From Streptomyces sp. NBC_01241 (GTDB taxonomy: Bacteria; Actinomycetota; Actinomycetes; Streptomycetales; Streptomycetaceae), in assembly GCF_041435435.1 (NCBI RefSeq), contig NZ_CP108494.1, positions 2,886,501 through 2,950,500 of the forward strand: a stretch of DNA of 64,000 nt. The letters are read 5' to 3'. The notes below the pieces were generated by a model that saw nothing but the letters and a program-made list of their open reading frames with translations, ran no database searches and was not told the origin of the DNA. A program made the position numbers and the translations under genes. Below, in pieces: positions 52,448 to 61,240 of the stretch. Position 1 is the first letter of the stretch; every line of letters starts with the position of its first letter.

Positions 52448-54133
52448 CTACAGATGCGTCGGCTCGAACATCCTCAGCAGGGCCGGGAGCACGACCACCG
52501 AAGGGCCCGGCTCCGCGAGGGACTTCGCCAGGTCGTCGGCGAGCGTCTCGGGGGTCGTACGGACCGCCGGGACACCGAAGGACTCGGCGAGGGCGACGAA
52601 GTCGGGGCGGGTCAGCTCGGTCGCCGTGGCCTCGCCGAAGGCGCCCGTCATGTACTCGCGCAGGATGCCGTAGCCGCCGTCGTCGACGATCAGCCAGGTG
52701 ACCGGGAGGTCGTACTGGCGGGCCGTGGCCAGTTCCGCGATCGAGTACATCGCGCCGCCGTCGCCGGAGACCGCGAGGACCGGCTTCGTACGGTCGGCGG
52801 CCGCCGCGCCGAGGGCGGCCGGGAAGCCGTAGCCGAGGCCGCCCGCGCCCTGGGCCGAGTGCATCGTGTTCGGGCGGCGGGCGTCGAAGGCGGACCAGGC
52901 CCAGTAGGCGAGGATCGTCATGTCCCAGAAGCTGGGCGACGCGTCGGGCAGCGCCTCGCGGACCGCGGCGACGAGCTGCTGTTCCAGGGTGAGTTCCTGG
53001 CCGGCGATCCGGTCGCGTACCGCTTCGAGGACCGTACGGACCCGGTCCGGCGCCGACGGGTCCTCGCGGCGGTCGACCGCGTCGAGGAGGTCGGCCAGGG
53101 CCTCGCGGGCGTCGGCGTGGATGCCGAGCGCGGGGTGGTTGGACTCCAGCTTGCCGGCGTCGGCCTCGATCTGGACGACCCGGCCGCGCGGGGCGAACGT
53201 GTGGTAGTTCGAGGAGAGTTCACCGAGTCCGGAGCCGACGACCAGCAGCACGTCGGCGGACTCCAGGAAGTCCGTCGTGTAGCGGTCCTCCAGCCAGGAC
53301 TGGAGCGAGAGCGGGTGTTCCCACGGGAAGGCGCCCTTGCCTCCGAACGTCGTGACGACCGGGGCGTCGATCTTCTCCGCGAGCGCGAGCAGCTTGCCCG
53401 ACGCGTCGGACCGTACGACTCCGCCGCCCGCGATGATCGCCGGACGCTCGGCCTTCGACAGCAGATCGGCCGCGACGGCGATCAGTTCGGGACGGGCGTG
53501 CAGGATGCGCGGGGTGGCGTCCATCGCCGTGACGACGGGCAGGGTGGTCTCGGCCAGGAGCACGTCCTGCGGGATCTCGATCCAGACCGGGCCGTGCGGG
53601 GCGGTCAGCGCGGACTCCCAGGCGGCGGCGATCGCCGACGGGATCTGGGAGGCCGTACGGACGGTGTGGACGGACTTCACGACATCGCGGAACGATGCCT
53701 TCTGGTCCCGGAGTTCGTGCAGGTAGCCGTGGCGGCCACCGCCCAGGCCCGCGACCGGGATCTGGCTGGAGATGGCCAGCACGGGGGCGGACGCGGCCGC
53801 CGCCTCCTGGAGCGCGGCGAGCGAGGTGAGGGCGCCGGGTCCGGTGGACAGGAGCAGCGGGGCGACTTCGCCGGTGATGCGGCCGTACGCGTCGGCGGCG
53901 AAGCCCGCGTTGTTCTCGACGCGCAGGCCGATGTACGTCAGCGCCGAGCGGCGCAGCGCGTCGAACATGCCGAGCGCGTGCTGGCCGGGCAGGCCGAAGA
54001 CGGTGGTCGCGCCGAGGCCCTGGAGGGTCTCGACGACGAGGTCGCCGCCGTTGCGCCCGGCCGGGGGGGTCAGAGCGGCCGCGATCTGCTCGGGGGTGAG
54101 CTGCGGCCGCTCGTCGTGGTGGTCGTGGCTCAC
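52448..54133 (-). CDS. Thiamine-diphosphate enzyme (acetolactate-synthase-like)
   Basis: A 561-residue ThDP-dependent enzyme of the ALS/POX superfamily. N-terminal Pyr domain with [17 protein letters not shown] and the catalytic Glu in [18 protein letters not shown]; central domain ([17 protein letters not shown]); PP domain with [33 protein letters not shown] and VDDGGYGIL. The true substrate is unknown; it is not a housekeeping IlvB. It overlaps the agmatinase stop by ATGA, so it probably acts on a product of guanidino or polyamine breakdown; that is inference. Confidence 0.88.
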   Translation of the reverse strand: MSHDHHDERPQLTPEQIAAALTPPAGRNGGDLVVETLQGLGATTVFGLPGQHALGMFDALRRSALTYIGLRVENNAGFAADAYGRITGEVAPLLLSTGPGALTSLAALQEAAAASAPVLAISSQIPVAGLGGGRHGYLHELRDQKASFRDVVKSVHTVRTASQIPSAIAAAWESALTAPHGPVWIEIPQDVLLAETTLPVVTAMDATPRILHARPELIAVAADLLSKAERPAIIAGGGVVRSDASGKLLALAEKIDAPVVTTFGGKGAFPWEHPLSLQSWLEDRYTTDFLESADVLLVVGSGLGELSSNYHTFAPRGRVVQIEADAGKLESNHPALGIHADAREALADLLDAVDRREDPSAPDRVRTVLEAVRDRIAGQELTLEQQLVAAVREALPDASPSFWDMTILAYWAWSAFDARRPNTMHSAQGAGGLGYGFPAALGAAAADRTKPVLAVSGDGGAMYSIAELATARQYDLPVTWLIVDDGGYGILREYMTGAFGEATATELTRPDFVALAESFGVPAVRTTPETLADDLAKSLAEPGPSVVVLPALLRMFEPTHL

Positions 54134-55098
54134 TTCGTACGGGCCTCTGCGATCTGGCGGGACATGACCGTCGTCAGCTCGTACGCCGTGTGGGAGGCGG
54201 CGACGGAGGTGATCTCGGCGTGATCGTACGCGGGGGCGACCTCGACCAGGTCGGCGGAGACCAGGTTGCAGGAGGACAGCCCGCGGACGATTTCGAGCAG
54301 CTCGCGGGAGGTCAGTCCGCCGGCCTCGGGGGTGCCGGTGCCGGGCGCGTGCGCCGGGTCGAGGACGTCGATGTCGATGGAGATGTAGAGCGGCCGGTCG
54401 CCGATGCGCTGACGGAGCTGGTCGGTGACCTCGTCGACGCCGCGGCGCATGACGTCGGCGGAGGTGACGATGCCGAAGCCCATCTTCGCGTCGTCGTCCA
54501 GGTCCTGCTTGCCGTAGAGCGGGCCGCGGGTGCCGACGTGGGAGAGCGCGGAGGTGTCGAGGATGCCTTCCTCGACGGCGCGGCGGAACGGGGTGCCGTG
54601 GGTGTACTCGGCGCCGAAGTAGGTGTCCCAGGTGTCGAGGTGGGCGTCGAAGTGGAGCAGGGCGACCGGGCCGTGCTTCTTCGCGACGGAGCGCAGCAGC
54701 GGCAGCGCGATGGTGTGGTCGCCGCCGAGCGTCATCAGGCGGGCGCCGGTGGCCAGCAGGTCGTCGGCCGCGGCCTCGATCGTCTCGACGGCCTCGTTGA
54801 TGTTGAACGGGTTCGCGGCGATGTCCCCGGCGTCGGCGACCTGCGCGAGGGCGAACGGCGAGGCGTCCTGCGCCGGGTTGTACGGGCGCAGCAGGCGCGA
54901 CGCCTCACGGATCGCGTTGCCACCGAAGCGGGCGCCGGGCCGGTAGGAGACACCCGTGTCGAAGGGCACGCCGACGACGGCGACATCGGCGGTGCCGACC
55001 TCGTCGAGACGGGGCAGCCGGGCGAACGTCGCGGGTCCGGCGTACCGCGGGACGCGGGAGGAGTCGACGGGACCGCGCGGCGTTTCGTTGCTGCTCAT
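54130..55098 (-). CDS. speB: Agmatinase/guanidino-acid hydrolase
   Basis: A 322-residue ureohydrolase with all manganese-ligand motifs: [25 protein letters not shown] and [20 protein letters not shown]. It hydrolyses agmatine (or guanidinobutyrate or a related guanidino compound) to urea and an amine. The sequence alone does not separate these substrates. First gene of a two-gene unit with the ThDP enzyme, near a sodium symporter and a PucR regulator that probably belong to the same pathway. Confidence 0.88.
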   Translation of the reverse strand: MSSNETPRGPVDSSRVPRYAGPATFARLPRLDEVGTADVAVVGVPFDTGVSYRPGARFGGNAIREASRLLRPYNPAQDASPFALAQVADAGDIAANPFNINEAVETIEAAADDLLATGARLMTLGGDHTIALPLLRSVAKKHGPVALLHFDAHLDTWDTYFGAEYTHGTPFRRAVEEGILDTSALSHVGTRGPLYGKQDLDDDAKMGFGIVTSADVMRRGVDEVTDQLRQRIGDRPLYISIDIDVLDPAHAPGTGTPEAGGLTSRELLEIVRGLSSCNLVSADLVEVAPAYDHAEITSVAASHTAYELTTVMSRQIAEARTK

Positions 55099-55175
55099 GG
55101 TGGATGCCTTCCTTCGGGATTCGTACGGTGTTCAGTGTGCGGGGCCGGGTGCGGACCCCGTCTCGACGGTTTCGC

Positions 55176-55282
55176 CCTCAGTCGCCGGACGGGCTTGAAA
55201 CCCGAGCCCGCCCGGCGACTGAGGACGAGATCAAGTCCGCCCAGCGATTGACGGCGAGATCAAGCCCGTCCGGCGTTTGAGG
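55176..55282. repeat. Array of a Streptomyces intergenic palindromic repeat
   Basis: One inverted (CCTCAGTCGCCGGACGGGC, 55176-55194) and three direct copies of GCCCGTCCGGCGATTGAGG-type units (55206-55224, 55231-55254, 55260-55282) in the gap between the agmatinase start and the symporter stop. Adjacent units can pair into hairpins, so they may act as terminators; this motif recurs across Streptomyces intergenic DNA. Confidence 0.75.
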
Positions 55283-55293
55283 ACAAAAGGCGG

Positions 55294-56772
55294 TTACGTC
55301 GTGGCCGGCTCACTCGTCGGCTCACTCGCCGGCTCCGCCGGCTCCGCACCCCGCCCCGCCAGGCGCTCGCGCCAGTTGGCCAGTACCGCCGCGTCGGTCG
55401 GCTTCGTCGCCAGGGAGACGACGATGTACACCGCGAGCGAGGCCAGCAGGCCGTAGTAGATGGGTTCGTTGGCGAGGATGCCGTACGCCGCCATCAGGCC
55501 GATCACGGAGAGCCCGCCGACCGACACCGCGGCCAGCGCGCCCACGACGGTGCCGCGGCGCCACAGCAGACCGCCCAGGATCGGCACCAGCAGACCGCCG
55601 ACGAGCAGGTTGTACGCGGCGGTCAGGGCCTCGACCACGTTGTTGAGCGCGATGGCGATGGCGATGACGCCGACGCCCATGATGAGGATGAAGACCCGGT
55701 TGCCCTTCACCTCGTCGTGCTCCTCGCCGCCGCCCCGCGACACCGCGCCGCGCAGCCGGGACCAGATGTCGTTGTTGGCGACGGTGGCACAGGCGATCAG
55801 CGCTCCGGAGGACGTGGACATCACGGCGGCGAGTGCGGCGGCCAGCACCAGTCCTCGTACGCCGACGGGCAGTTCGTCCCTGACGATGGTCGCGAACGCG
55901 GCGTCCGCGCTGGGCAGGTTCGGGTACAGGACCTTCGCGGCGGTGCCGATGACGGCGCCCGCGATCGCGTAGACCAGACAGTACGTACCGGCGACCGTGC
56001 CGCCCCAGCGCGCCGTGCGGTCGCTCCTCGCCGTGAACACCCGCTGCCAGATGTCCTGGCCGATCAGCATGCCGAAGGTGTAGATCAGCACGTACGTGAA
56101 GATCGTCTCGCCGCCGATGCCCAGCGGGTCGAAGTACTCGGTGGGCAGCTTGGCCTTCATCTCGCTGAAGCCGCCGGCCTTGATCACCGCGATGGGCAGC
56201 AGGAGCAGCAGCACGCCGATCGTCTTGACGACGAACTGCACCATGTCGGTGATGGTGATCGACCACATGCCGCCGAGCGTCGAGTACGCGACGACGATGG
56301 CGCCGCCGAGGATGATCGCGACGGTCCGGTTCAGGTCGAAGAGGACGTCGAAGATGGTGGCGTACGCGATGGTCGAGGTGACCGCGAGCATCAGCGTGTA
56401 CGCCCACATGACGACGCCGGAGATGAGGCCGGCCCGGCCGCCGTAGCGCAGGTCGAGCATCTCGGAAACGGTGTACACCTTCAGCCGGGCGATGCGCGCC
56501 GAGAAGAAGACGGACAGGGCGAGCAGTCCGAGGCCGATGGTGAAGACCATCCAGGCGCCGGAGAGTCCGTACTTGTAGCCGAGGCCGACACCGCCGATGG
56601 TGGAGGCGCCGCCGAGAACGATGGCGGCCATCGTGCCGGAGTACATCCAGGGGCCGAGGCGGCGGCCCGCCACCAGGAATTCGCTCTTGGACTTGGCGCG
56701 GCGCATGCCCCACCAACCCATGGCGAGCATGCCGGCCAGGTACACGATGATCACCGCGTAGTCGACAGCCAT
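55294..56772 (-). CDS. Sodium:solute symporter (SSS family)
   Basis: A 492-residue membrane protein with about 13 predicted helices. SSS landmarks: FLVAGRRLGPWMYSGTMAA near the start, TIGGVGLGYKYGL, the LeuT-fold core with VSEMLDLRYGG, MWSITITDMVQF, and STSSGALIACATVANNDIW. A soluble loop (GGGEEHDEVKG) separates helices 9 and 10, and the Pro/Glu/Thr-rich tail is cytoplasmic. Context with agmatinase and the divergent PucR gene suggests uptake of a guanidino compound, amine or purine-like nitrogen source. Confidence 0.92.
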   Translation of the reverse strand: MAVDYAVIIVYLAGMLAMGWWGMRRAKSKSEFLVAGRRLGPWMYSGTMAAIVLGGASTIGGVGLGYKYGLSGAWMVFTIGLGLLALSVFFSARIARLKVYTVSEMLDLRYGGRAGLISGVVMWAYTLMLAVTSTIAYATIFDVLFDLNRTVAIILGGAIVVAYSTLGGMWSITITDMVQFVVKTIGVLLLLLPIAVIKAGGFSEMKAKLPTEYFDPLGIGGETIFTYVLIYTFGMLIGQDIWQRVFTARSDRTARWGGTVAGTYCLVYAIAGAVIGTAAKVLYPNLPSADAAFATIVRDELPVGVRGLVLAAALAAVMSTSSGALIACATVANNDIWSRLRGAVSRGGGEEHDEVKGNRVFILIMGVGVIAIAIALNNVVEALTAAYNLLVGGLLVPILGGLLWRRGTVVGALAAVSVGGLSVIGLMAAYGILANEPIYYGLLASLAVYIVVSLATKPTDAAVLANWRERLAGRGAEPAEPASEPTSEPATT

Positions 56773-56795
56773 GGGCTTCCTCCGTTCCGGTTCAG

Positions 56796-56813
56796 GTGTA
56801 CACGTACGTACAC
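56796..56813. promoter_or_regulatory. GTGTAC palindrome between symporter and PucR genes
   Basis: GTGTACACGTACGTACAC, an 18-bp palindrome with GTGTAC/GTACAC arms, 24 bp before the symporter start. A further half-site GTGTACGT lies at about 56852. A second perfect palindrome, ATGGATGGACCATCCAT (56881-56897), overlaps the PucR gene start. Both could bind the PucR regulator. Confidence 0.6.
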
Positions 56814-56895
56814 GGAGAAGACGGTAGGTGGCCCGCCAGCGGCACTGAAGTGTACGTTTCATCCATCATCACCGTCACCGATGGATGGACCATCC

Positions 56896-58413
56896 ATGTC
56901 GGAAGCCCCGATCGGGCCCATCCCGCCCGCTCCCCCACCTGCCCCCACGCCCTCCGCCGCCCCGCCTGCCACTCCCACTCCCCCCACTCCGCCGATCCCG
57001 CTCACGGAGCTGCTCGCCCGGGAGGAGCTCGGGCTGCACCGGATCGCGGGTCCGGCCGAGGCGGAGGTGCTGTGGGTGCACACCTCGGAGATGGCCGACC
57101 CGTACCCGTATCTGCTCGGCGGTGAGCTGCTGCTGAGCGCCGGGCTGACGCTCAAGGACCCGGACACCTACGTGGCGCGGCTGGTCGAGGCGGGGGCGGC
57201 GGCGCTCGGTTTCGGGGTGACGCCGGTGTTCGACACGGTGCCGCGGGCGCTGATCGAGGCGTGCGACCGGCACGGTCTGCCCCTGGTGGAGGTGCCGCCC
57301 GAGACCCCGTTCACGACGATCGCCCGGGCCGTGTGGCGGCTGATGGCCGAGGCCCGCCACCGTGAGCTGCGCCGGGTGACCCGGGCGCAACAGGCCCTGG
57401 CCACGGCGGCGGCCCGGCCTGACCCGGTGCCCGCGGTGCTGCACCAGCTGGCGGCCCAGCTGGGGGGCCGGGCGGTGCTGCTCTCCGCGGACGGCAAGGA
57501 GCTGCACGCGGCGGGCCGCCGCCCGGCCCCCGACGTCGGGGCGGCGCTGGCCCGGCTCACCCGGGTGGTCTGCGCCGGGCCGCGCCCCGCGCCGACGTCC
57601 GCCACCGACACGGTGCAGGGCGCGCATCTGTCCGCGTACGCGCTGGGCGGCGGCCAGGGTCTCGTCCTGGCGCTCGGGACGGACCGGCGCGAGGGGGGCG
57701 ACCACACGATCGCCGGGGTGGCGGTCGTCCTGCTCTCCCTGCTGGCCGCCCCGCACCAGGGCGCGGACGCGGCGGGCCGCTCGGCGGCCCTCGTACGGCT
57801 GCTGCTGGGCGCGGACCCGCAGGACGTCGCCCCGCTGCTCGGCGGTGCCGAGCAGTGGACGGTGGTGCACGCGCGCCGCAGCGGCGGCGCCGGTCCGGTC
57901 GACCCGCTGACCGCCGGCGCGCTGGGCGCGTCCCTGGGCTCCGCCCTGGTCGACGCGGGCCGGGGCCGCGACGCCGTCAGGGTGCTGGTCCCCGGCGACG
58001 ACCGGATCACCCCGCAGCCCGGCTGGACGCTCGGCGCCTCCGCCCCCGCACCCATCACCGCGCTCGACCTCGCCGACGGCCAGGCGTCCCGCTCCCTGGG
58101 CCGCGCCGTGGCCACCCGCACCCCGCTGGCCCACCACCACTCCGGCCCCGGCTCCGGCCTGTCCGCCCTGATCCCCCCGGACCAGGCCGAGGCCCACGCC
58201 CGCGCCCTCCTCGCCCCGCTCACCGAGCCCCTGACCGAGACCCTGCGCTGCTGGCTGAGCCTGCACGGCAGCTGGGACCGCACGGCCACCGCCCTCCAGG
58301 TCCACCGCAACACGGTCCGCCAGCGCATCGCCCGCTGTGCGGCGCTCCTGGACGCGGACCTGGACGACATGGACGTACGGACGGAACTGTGGTTCGCGTT
58401 GCGGCGGGGGTGA
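56896..58413 (+). CDS. PucR-family transcriptional regulator
   Basis: A 505-residue regulator with the N-terminal PucR (purine catabolism) ligand domain (LTELLAREELGLHRIAGPAE, LLGGELLLSAGL, ALGFGVTPVFDTVP), a middle GGDEF-like degenerate domain, and the C-terminal PucR HTH (LSLHGSWDRTATALQVHRNT, VRQRIARCAALLD). A Pro/Ala-rich segment (PPAPPPAPTPSAAPPATPTP) precedes the first domain. ATG 56896 is preferred because GGATGGA lies just upstream; ATG 56881 is the alternative. Divergent from the symporter, so probably its activator or repressor. Confidence 0.9.
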   Translation: MSEAPIGPIPPAPPPAPTPSAAPPATPTPPTPPIPLTELLAREELGLHRIAGPAEAEVLWVHTSEMADPYPYLLGGELLLSAGLTLKDPDTYVARLVEAGAAALGFGVTPVFDTVPRALIEACDRHGLPLVEVPPETPFTTIARAVWRLMAEARHRELRRVTRAQQALATAAARPDPVPAVLHQLAAQLGGRAVLLSADGKELHAAGRRPAPDVGAALARLTRVVCAGPRPAPTSATDTVQGAHLSAYALGGGQGLVLALGTDRREGGDHTIAGVAVVLLSLLAAPHQGADAAGRSAALVRLLLGADPQDVAPLLGGAEQWTVVHARRSGGAGPVDPLTAGALGASLGSALVDAGRGRDAVRVLVPGDDRITPQPGWTLGASAPAPITALDLADGQASRSLGRAVATRTPLAHHHSGPGSGLSALIPPDQAEAHARALLAPLTEPLTETLRCWLSLHGSWDRTATALQVHRNTVRQRIARCAALLDADLDDMDVRTELWFALRRG

Positions 58414-58649
58414 GGCGGTGGCGGGGCGCGCGTACCGGCACCGGCACCGGCACCGATTCGGGTGTCGGTCATGTCAGTCCACCGCCCCGCCGTCGGCCAG
58501 GGCGTGGTGGTCGAGTCAGGCCGGCGCGAGCGCCGTGCGCGGCACGCAGTTGCTCGGTGTCCGCGAGGCGCGTGACGAGGTCGTCGGCGAAGTCCGGGAG
58601 CGAGCCGCGTTCCAGGATGCCGGCGAGCGCGATCTCGCGGCTTCGGCGT

Positions 58650-58915
58650 GTGCGTGCGTTGCGGTGCATGCGAACGGGACGCACCGGGTCCCGGCCACCG
58701 TGCTGGGCGCCGCCGCGAACGGACGCACACGTTCGGTGGCGGTCTCGGCATCCGTGGACGGTGGCACGTCGTGGACCCGGGTCCCGGTCGAGCGGGGTGC
58801 CGTCACGATCCACAACCCGCGCGCGGGCACCGGCGTCTCATTGCGTACCGCGCTGACCGACGCCGAGGGGAACACCCTCACCCGGACCGTCATCGACGCC
58901 TACCGCACGCAGTGA
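58650..58915 (+). pseudogene. Subtilisin-like (S8) peptidase C-terminal remnant
   Basis: The frame ends SVAVSASVDGGTSWTRVPVE, then VTIHNPRAGTGVSLRTALTD and LTRTVIDAYRTQ, the pattern of the beta-sandwich at the C-terminus of large secreted Streptomyces S8 peptidases. The protease domain is absent: upstream (58414-58650) the frame has no catalytic motif and ends in the PucR gene. I see no other gene between 58414 and 59119. Confidence 0.6.
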
Positions 58916-59119
58916 CCCCGTGAAGCCTGCCCATGACCCCGTAATCCGGGCAGACGAAACGGCGACCGTGCGCGCCGGTGTACACAGGGGCATCCCGAGC
59001 CGTGACACACGCTTCGGGCGCCCCTCCTTCCGCCCTGGCTCCTGCGACAACAGCCGTGACACGGTGGCGTTCACCAAGAGTGCCTAACTCGTCACGCACG
59101 GGAATGAAGGGGATTCTCC

Positions 59120-59536
59120 ATGAACCGCATCACCGCGCTCGCCGTCACCTCGCTCGCCTTGGCACTGGGACTCGGCAACGGGCCCGCCGCGGCCGGAGCC
59201 GCCGAAAACGCTGGTAGCGCCGCCGGTGCCGGGAGGGCCGCCGTCGGCAGCGCCCGGGCTTCGTACAGCTGCAGTCCCGGCTACTTCTGTATCTACAGCG
59301 ACTGGAACGGAGGTGGCACCCGCTGCCAGTGGTCGGACAAGAAGCGGGCGAATACCGCCGACGACTGCTCCTTCATCCAGCGGGGCCAGAACGTCCGCTC
59401 TGTCTGGAACGCGACCGGGCATCGCGTGCAGTACTACACCCAGACCAACTACAACGCCCGGGTCGGATCCACCCCTGCCGGAAGCGGCGGCAACCTCCAG
59501 GGGAGCTACCAGATCCGGTCCTTCAAGCCCCAGTAA
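59120..59536 (+). CDS. Secreted I36-family peptidase inhibitor-like protein
   Basis: A 138-residue exported protein. Sec signal (ALAVTSLALALGLGNGPAAA), then an Ala/Gly spacer, and the I36 (SMPI-like) beta-gamma-crystallin domain: YSCSPGYFCIYSDWNGGGT, CQWSDKKRANTADDCSF (four cysteines, two disulfides) and RGQNVRSVWNATGHRVQYYT. SMPI itself inhibits metalloproteases; inhibition here is inferred. ATG 59120 has AAGGGG 9 bp upstream. A perfect terminator follows. Confidence 0.85.
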   Translation: MNRITALAVTSLALALGLGNGPAAAGAAENAGSAAGAGRAAVGSARASYSCSPGYFCIYSDWNGGGTRCQWSDKKRANTADDCSFIQRGQNVRSVWNATGHRVQYYTQTNYNARVGSTPAGSGGNLQGSYQIRSFKPQ

Positions 59537-59593
59537 CCCCGACCTCATCGAGCCGCAGGCTCTGCGCCAGACGGTGCGGGTGAGGCCCGCAGC

Positions 59594-59627
59594 AGGCACC
59601 CCCCGGTCGGCCGACCGGGGGGTGCCT
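59594..59627. terminator. 34-bp perfect palindrome terminator
   Basis: AGGCACCCCCCGGTCGG joined directly to its complement, 58 bp past the I36 inhibitor stop. The gap on to the peroxidase gene (59628-59856) has an A/T-rich patch (ATATTCCATTTTGTG) that may hold the next promoter; no iron-box was seen there. Confidence 0.85.
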
Positions 59628-59856
59628 CCACGCGCTTCTCCCCTCACCCCCTCCACCCTCACGCCTCACTTCCCGGTGGCGCGAGCAAGAATGTCGCATA
59701 TATTCCATTTTGTGGGTGGTCATGCACCTGGTGTTCCTTCCAGCGCCGGTTGGGAACTGCCGCCCGAGGTCGTGCCATTCCCGGCCCGCCCGCTCACGGA
59801 ATCCGATCGCGGCAAGAGCCGTACGGCTTGCCACCGGCTCCTGCTTGAGGGGAATC

Positions 59857-61158
59857 ATGGCTGACGAGACGTTCGCGCCCCCGGGCGAAGTCTGGAGCGG
59901 CGAAGGATGTCCGGTAAGTGCGTTTGCTCGGCGGTCGTTTCTTCAGGGTGCCGCCGCGGGCCTGACCACAGCGGCGGGCGGGGCTGCCCTGGGAAGCGGT
60001 GCGGCGCTGGCCGACACCGTGGCTGTCCCCGAGGCACAACCGAAATCTCGCGCGGTCCCCTTCCACGGCTATCACCAGGCGGGCATCGCCACTGCGCCCC
60101 AGCAGGACGCGATTTTCGTCTCGTTCGACGTGACCGCCTCCGGCCGTACGGAACTCACCGACCTGTTCCGCACGCTGACCTCGCGAGCCCGCTTCCTCAC
60201 GGCGGGCGGCAGGCCACCGGAGGTGCCCCCGACCGCAACGCCGACGGACAACGGCATCCTGGGGCCCACGGTCGTGGCGGATGGTCTCACCCTGACAGTC
60301 GGAGTGGGCGCGTCCCTCTTCGACGACCGCTACGGACTGAGCGCGCGCAAGCCGGTCCAGCTCGCCACGATGACTCCCTTCCGCCATGACGACCTGGACC
60401 CCGCGCTGAGCCAGGGTGACCTGCTGATCCAGATCTGCGCCGATCACCGCGACACGACGGTGCACGCGCTGATCGACATCCTGACCCACACCGGTTCCGC
60501 GATGAAGCTGCGCTGGCGCATCGACGGCCAGCGCAATCCGGAGCGTCCGGTCGGTGTCCGGCGCGACTGGTTCGGCTTCAAGGACGGCATCTCCAATCCA
60601 TCCGTCTCCGACGACGCCCAGATGAATCAGGTGGTCTGGGTCCAGCCGAAGAACGCCGAACCGGCCTGGGCCGCGGGTGGCACGTACCACGTGGTGCGTA
60701 TCGTGCACTTCTTCATCGAGGCGTGGCAGAAGGTGCCCGTCGCCCAACAAGAGCAGATCTTCGGCCGCCGCAAGGCGAGTGGCGCCCCCATGTACGCCGC
60801 GGGCGAGAACACCACGGATCTTCTCGATCCCATCTACACCAACGACCCGCAGGGCCTGATCACCCCGCTGAACTCCCACATCCGCCTTGCCAATCCCCAG
60901 ACCCCGCAGACCGCGTCGACCAGCACCATCCTGCGTCGCAGCTACGACTACGACCGGAGCCCCAACCCGCCGGACCTCGACATGGGGCATGCGTTCGTCT
61001 GCTTCCAGCAAGAACTCAATACGTACATCGCCATGCAGACCCGGTTGGAAGACGAAGCACTGGTGCCGTTCATCAGCCCACGGGGCGGGGGCTACTTCTT
61101 CGCACTTCCGGGCGTCCGGGACGAGAAGGACCACTACGCCCGCGGGCTCCTGATCTGA
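59857..61158 (+). CDS. efeB: Tat-exported Dyp-type peroxidase (EfeB-like)
   Basis: A 433-residue heme peroxidase of the EfeB/DyP A-type group. Twin-arginine signal FARRSFLQGAAAGLTTAAGG after a 25-residue n-region. The DyP signature is in WFGFKDGISNPSV (catalytic Asp), the proximal heme His in NSHIRLANP, and the conserved Arg in LRRSYDYDR. In the EfeUOB system such proteins help ferrous iron uptake or release iron from heme, but no efeU or efeO gene is near. ATG 59857 has GAGGGGAA upstream. Confidence 0.9.
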   Translation: MADETFAPPGEVWSGEGCPVSAFARRSFLQGAAAGLTTAAGGAALGSGAALADTVAVPEAQPKSRAVPFHGYHQAGIATAPQQDAIFVSFDVTASGRTELTDLFRTLTSRARFLTAGGRPPEVPPTATPTDNGILGPTVVADGLTLTVGVGASLFDDRYGLSARKPVQLATMTPFRHDDLDPALSQGDLLIQICADHRDTTVHALIDILTHTGSAMKLRWRIDGQRNPERPVGVRRDWFGFKDGISNPSVSDDAQMNQVVWVQPKNAEPAWAAGGTYHVVRIVHFFIEAWQKVPVAQQEQIFGRRKASGAPMYAAGENTTDLLDPIYTNDPQGLITPLNSHIRLANPQTPQTASTSTILRRSYDYDRSPNPPDLDMGHAFVCFQQELNTYIAMQTRLEDEALVPFISPRGGGYFFALPGVRDEKDHYARGLLI

Positions 61159-61240
61159 TCCGGACCCCGCTGCCGGGCAGCCGTCGGCGGGATGCCGCCC
61201 GGCCTCGGACCGAACCATCGCAACGCGCACAGGAGGCGAG

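Noticed and set aside
58469..58813. Minus-strand frame containing LPDFADDLVTRLADTEQL
   Set aside because: Looks protein-like for a short stretch, but there is no ribosome site, the rest is low-complexity, and it overlaps the better-supported peptidase remnant on the other strand.
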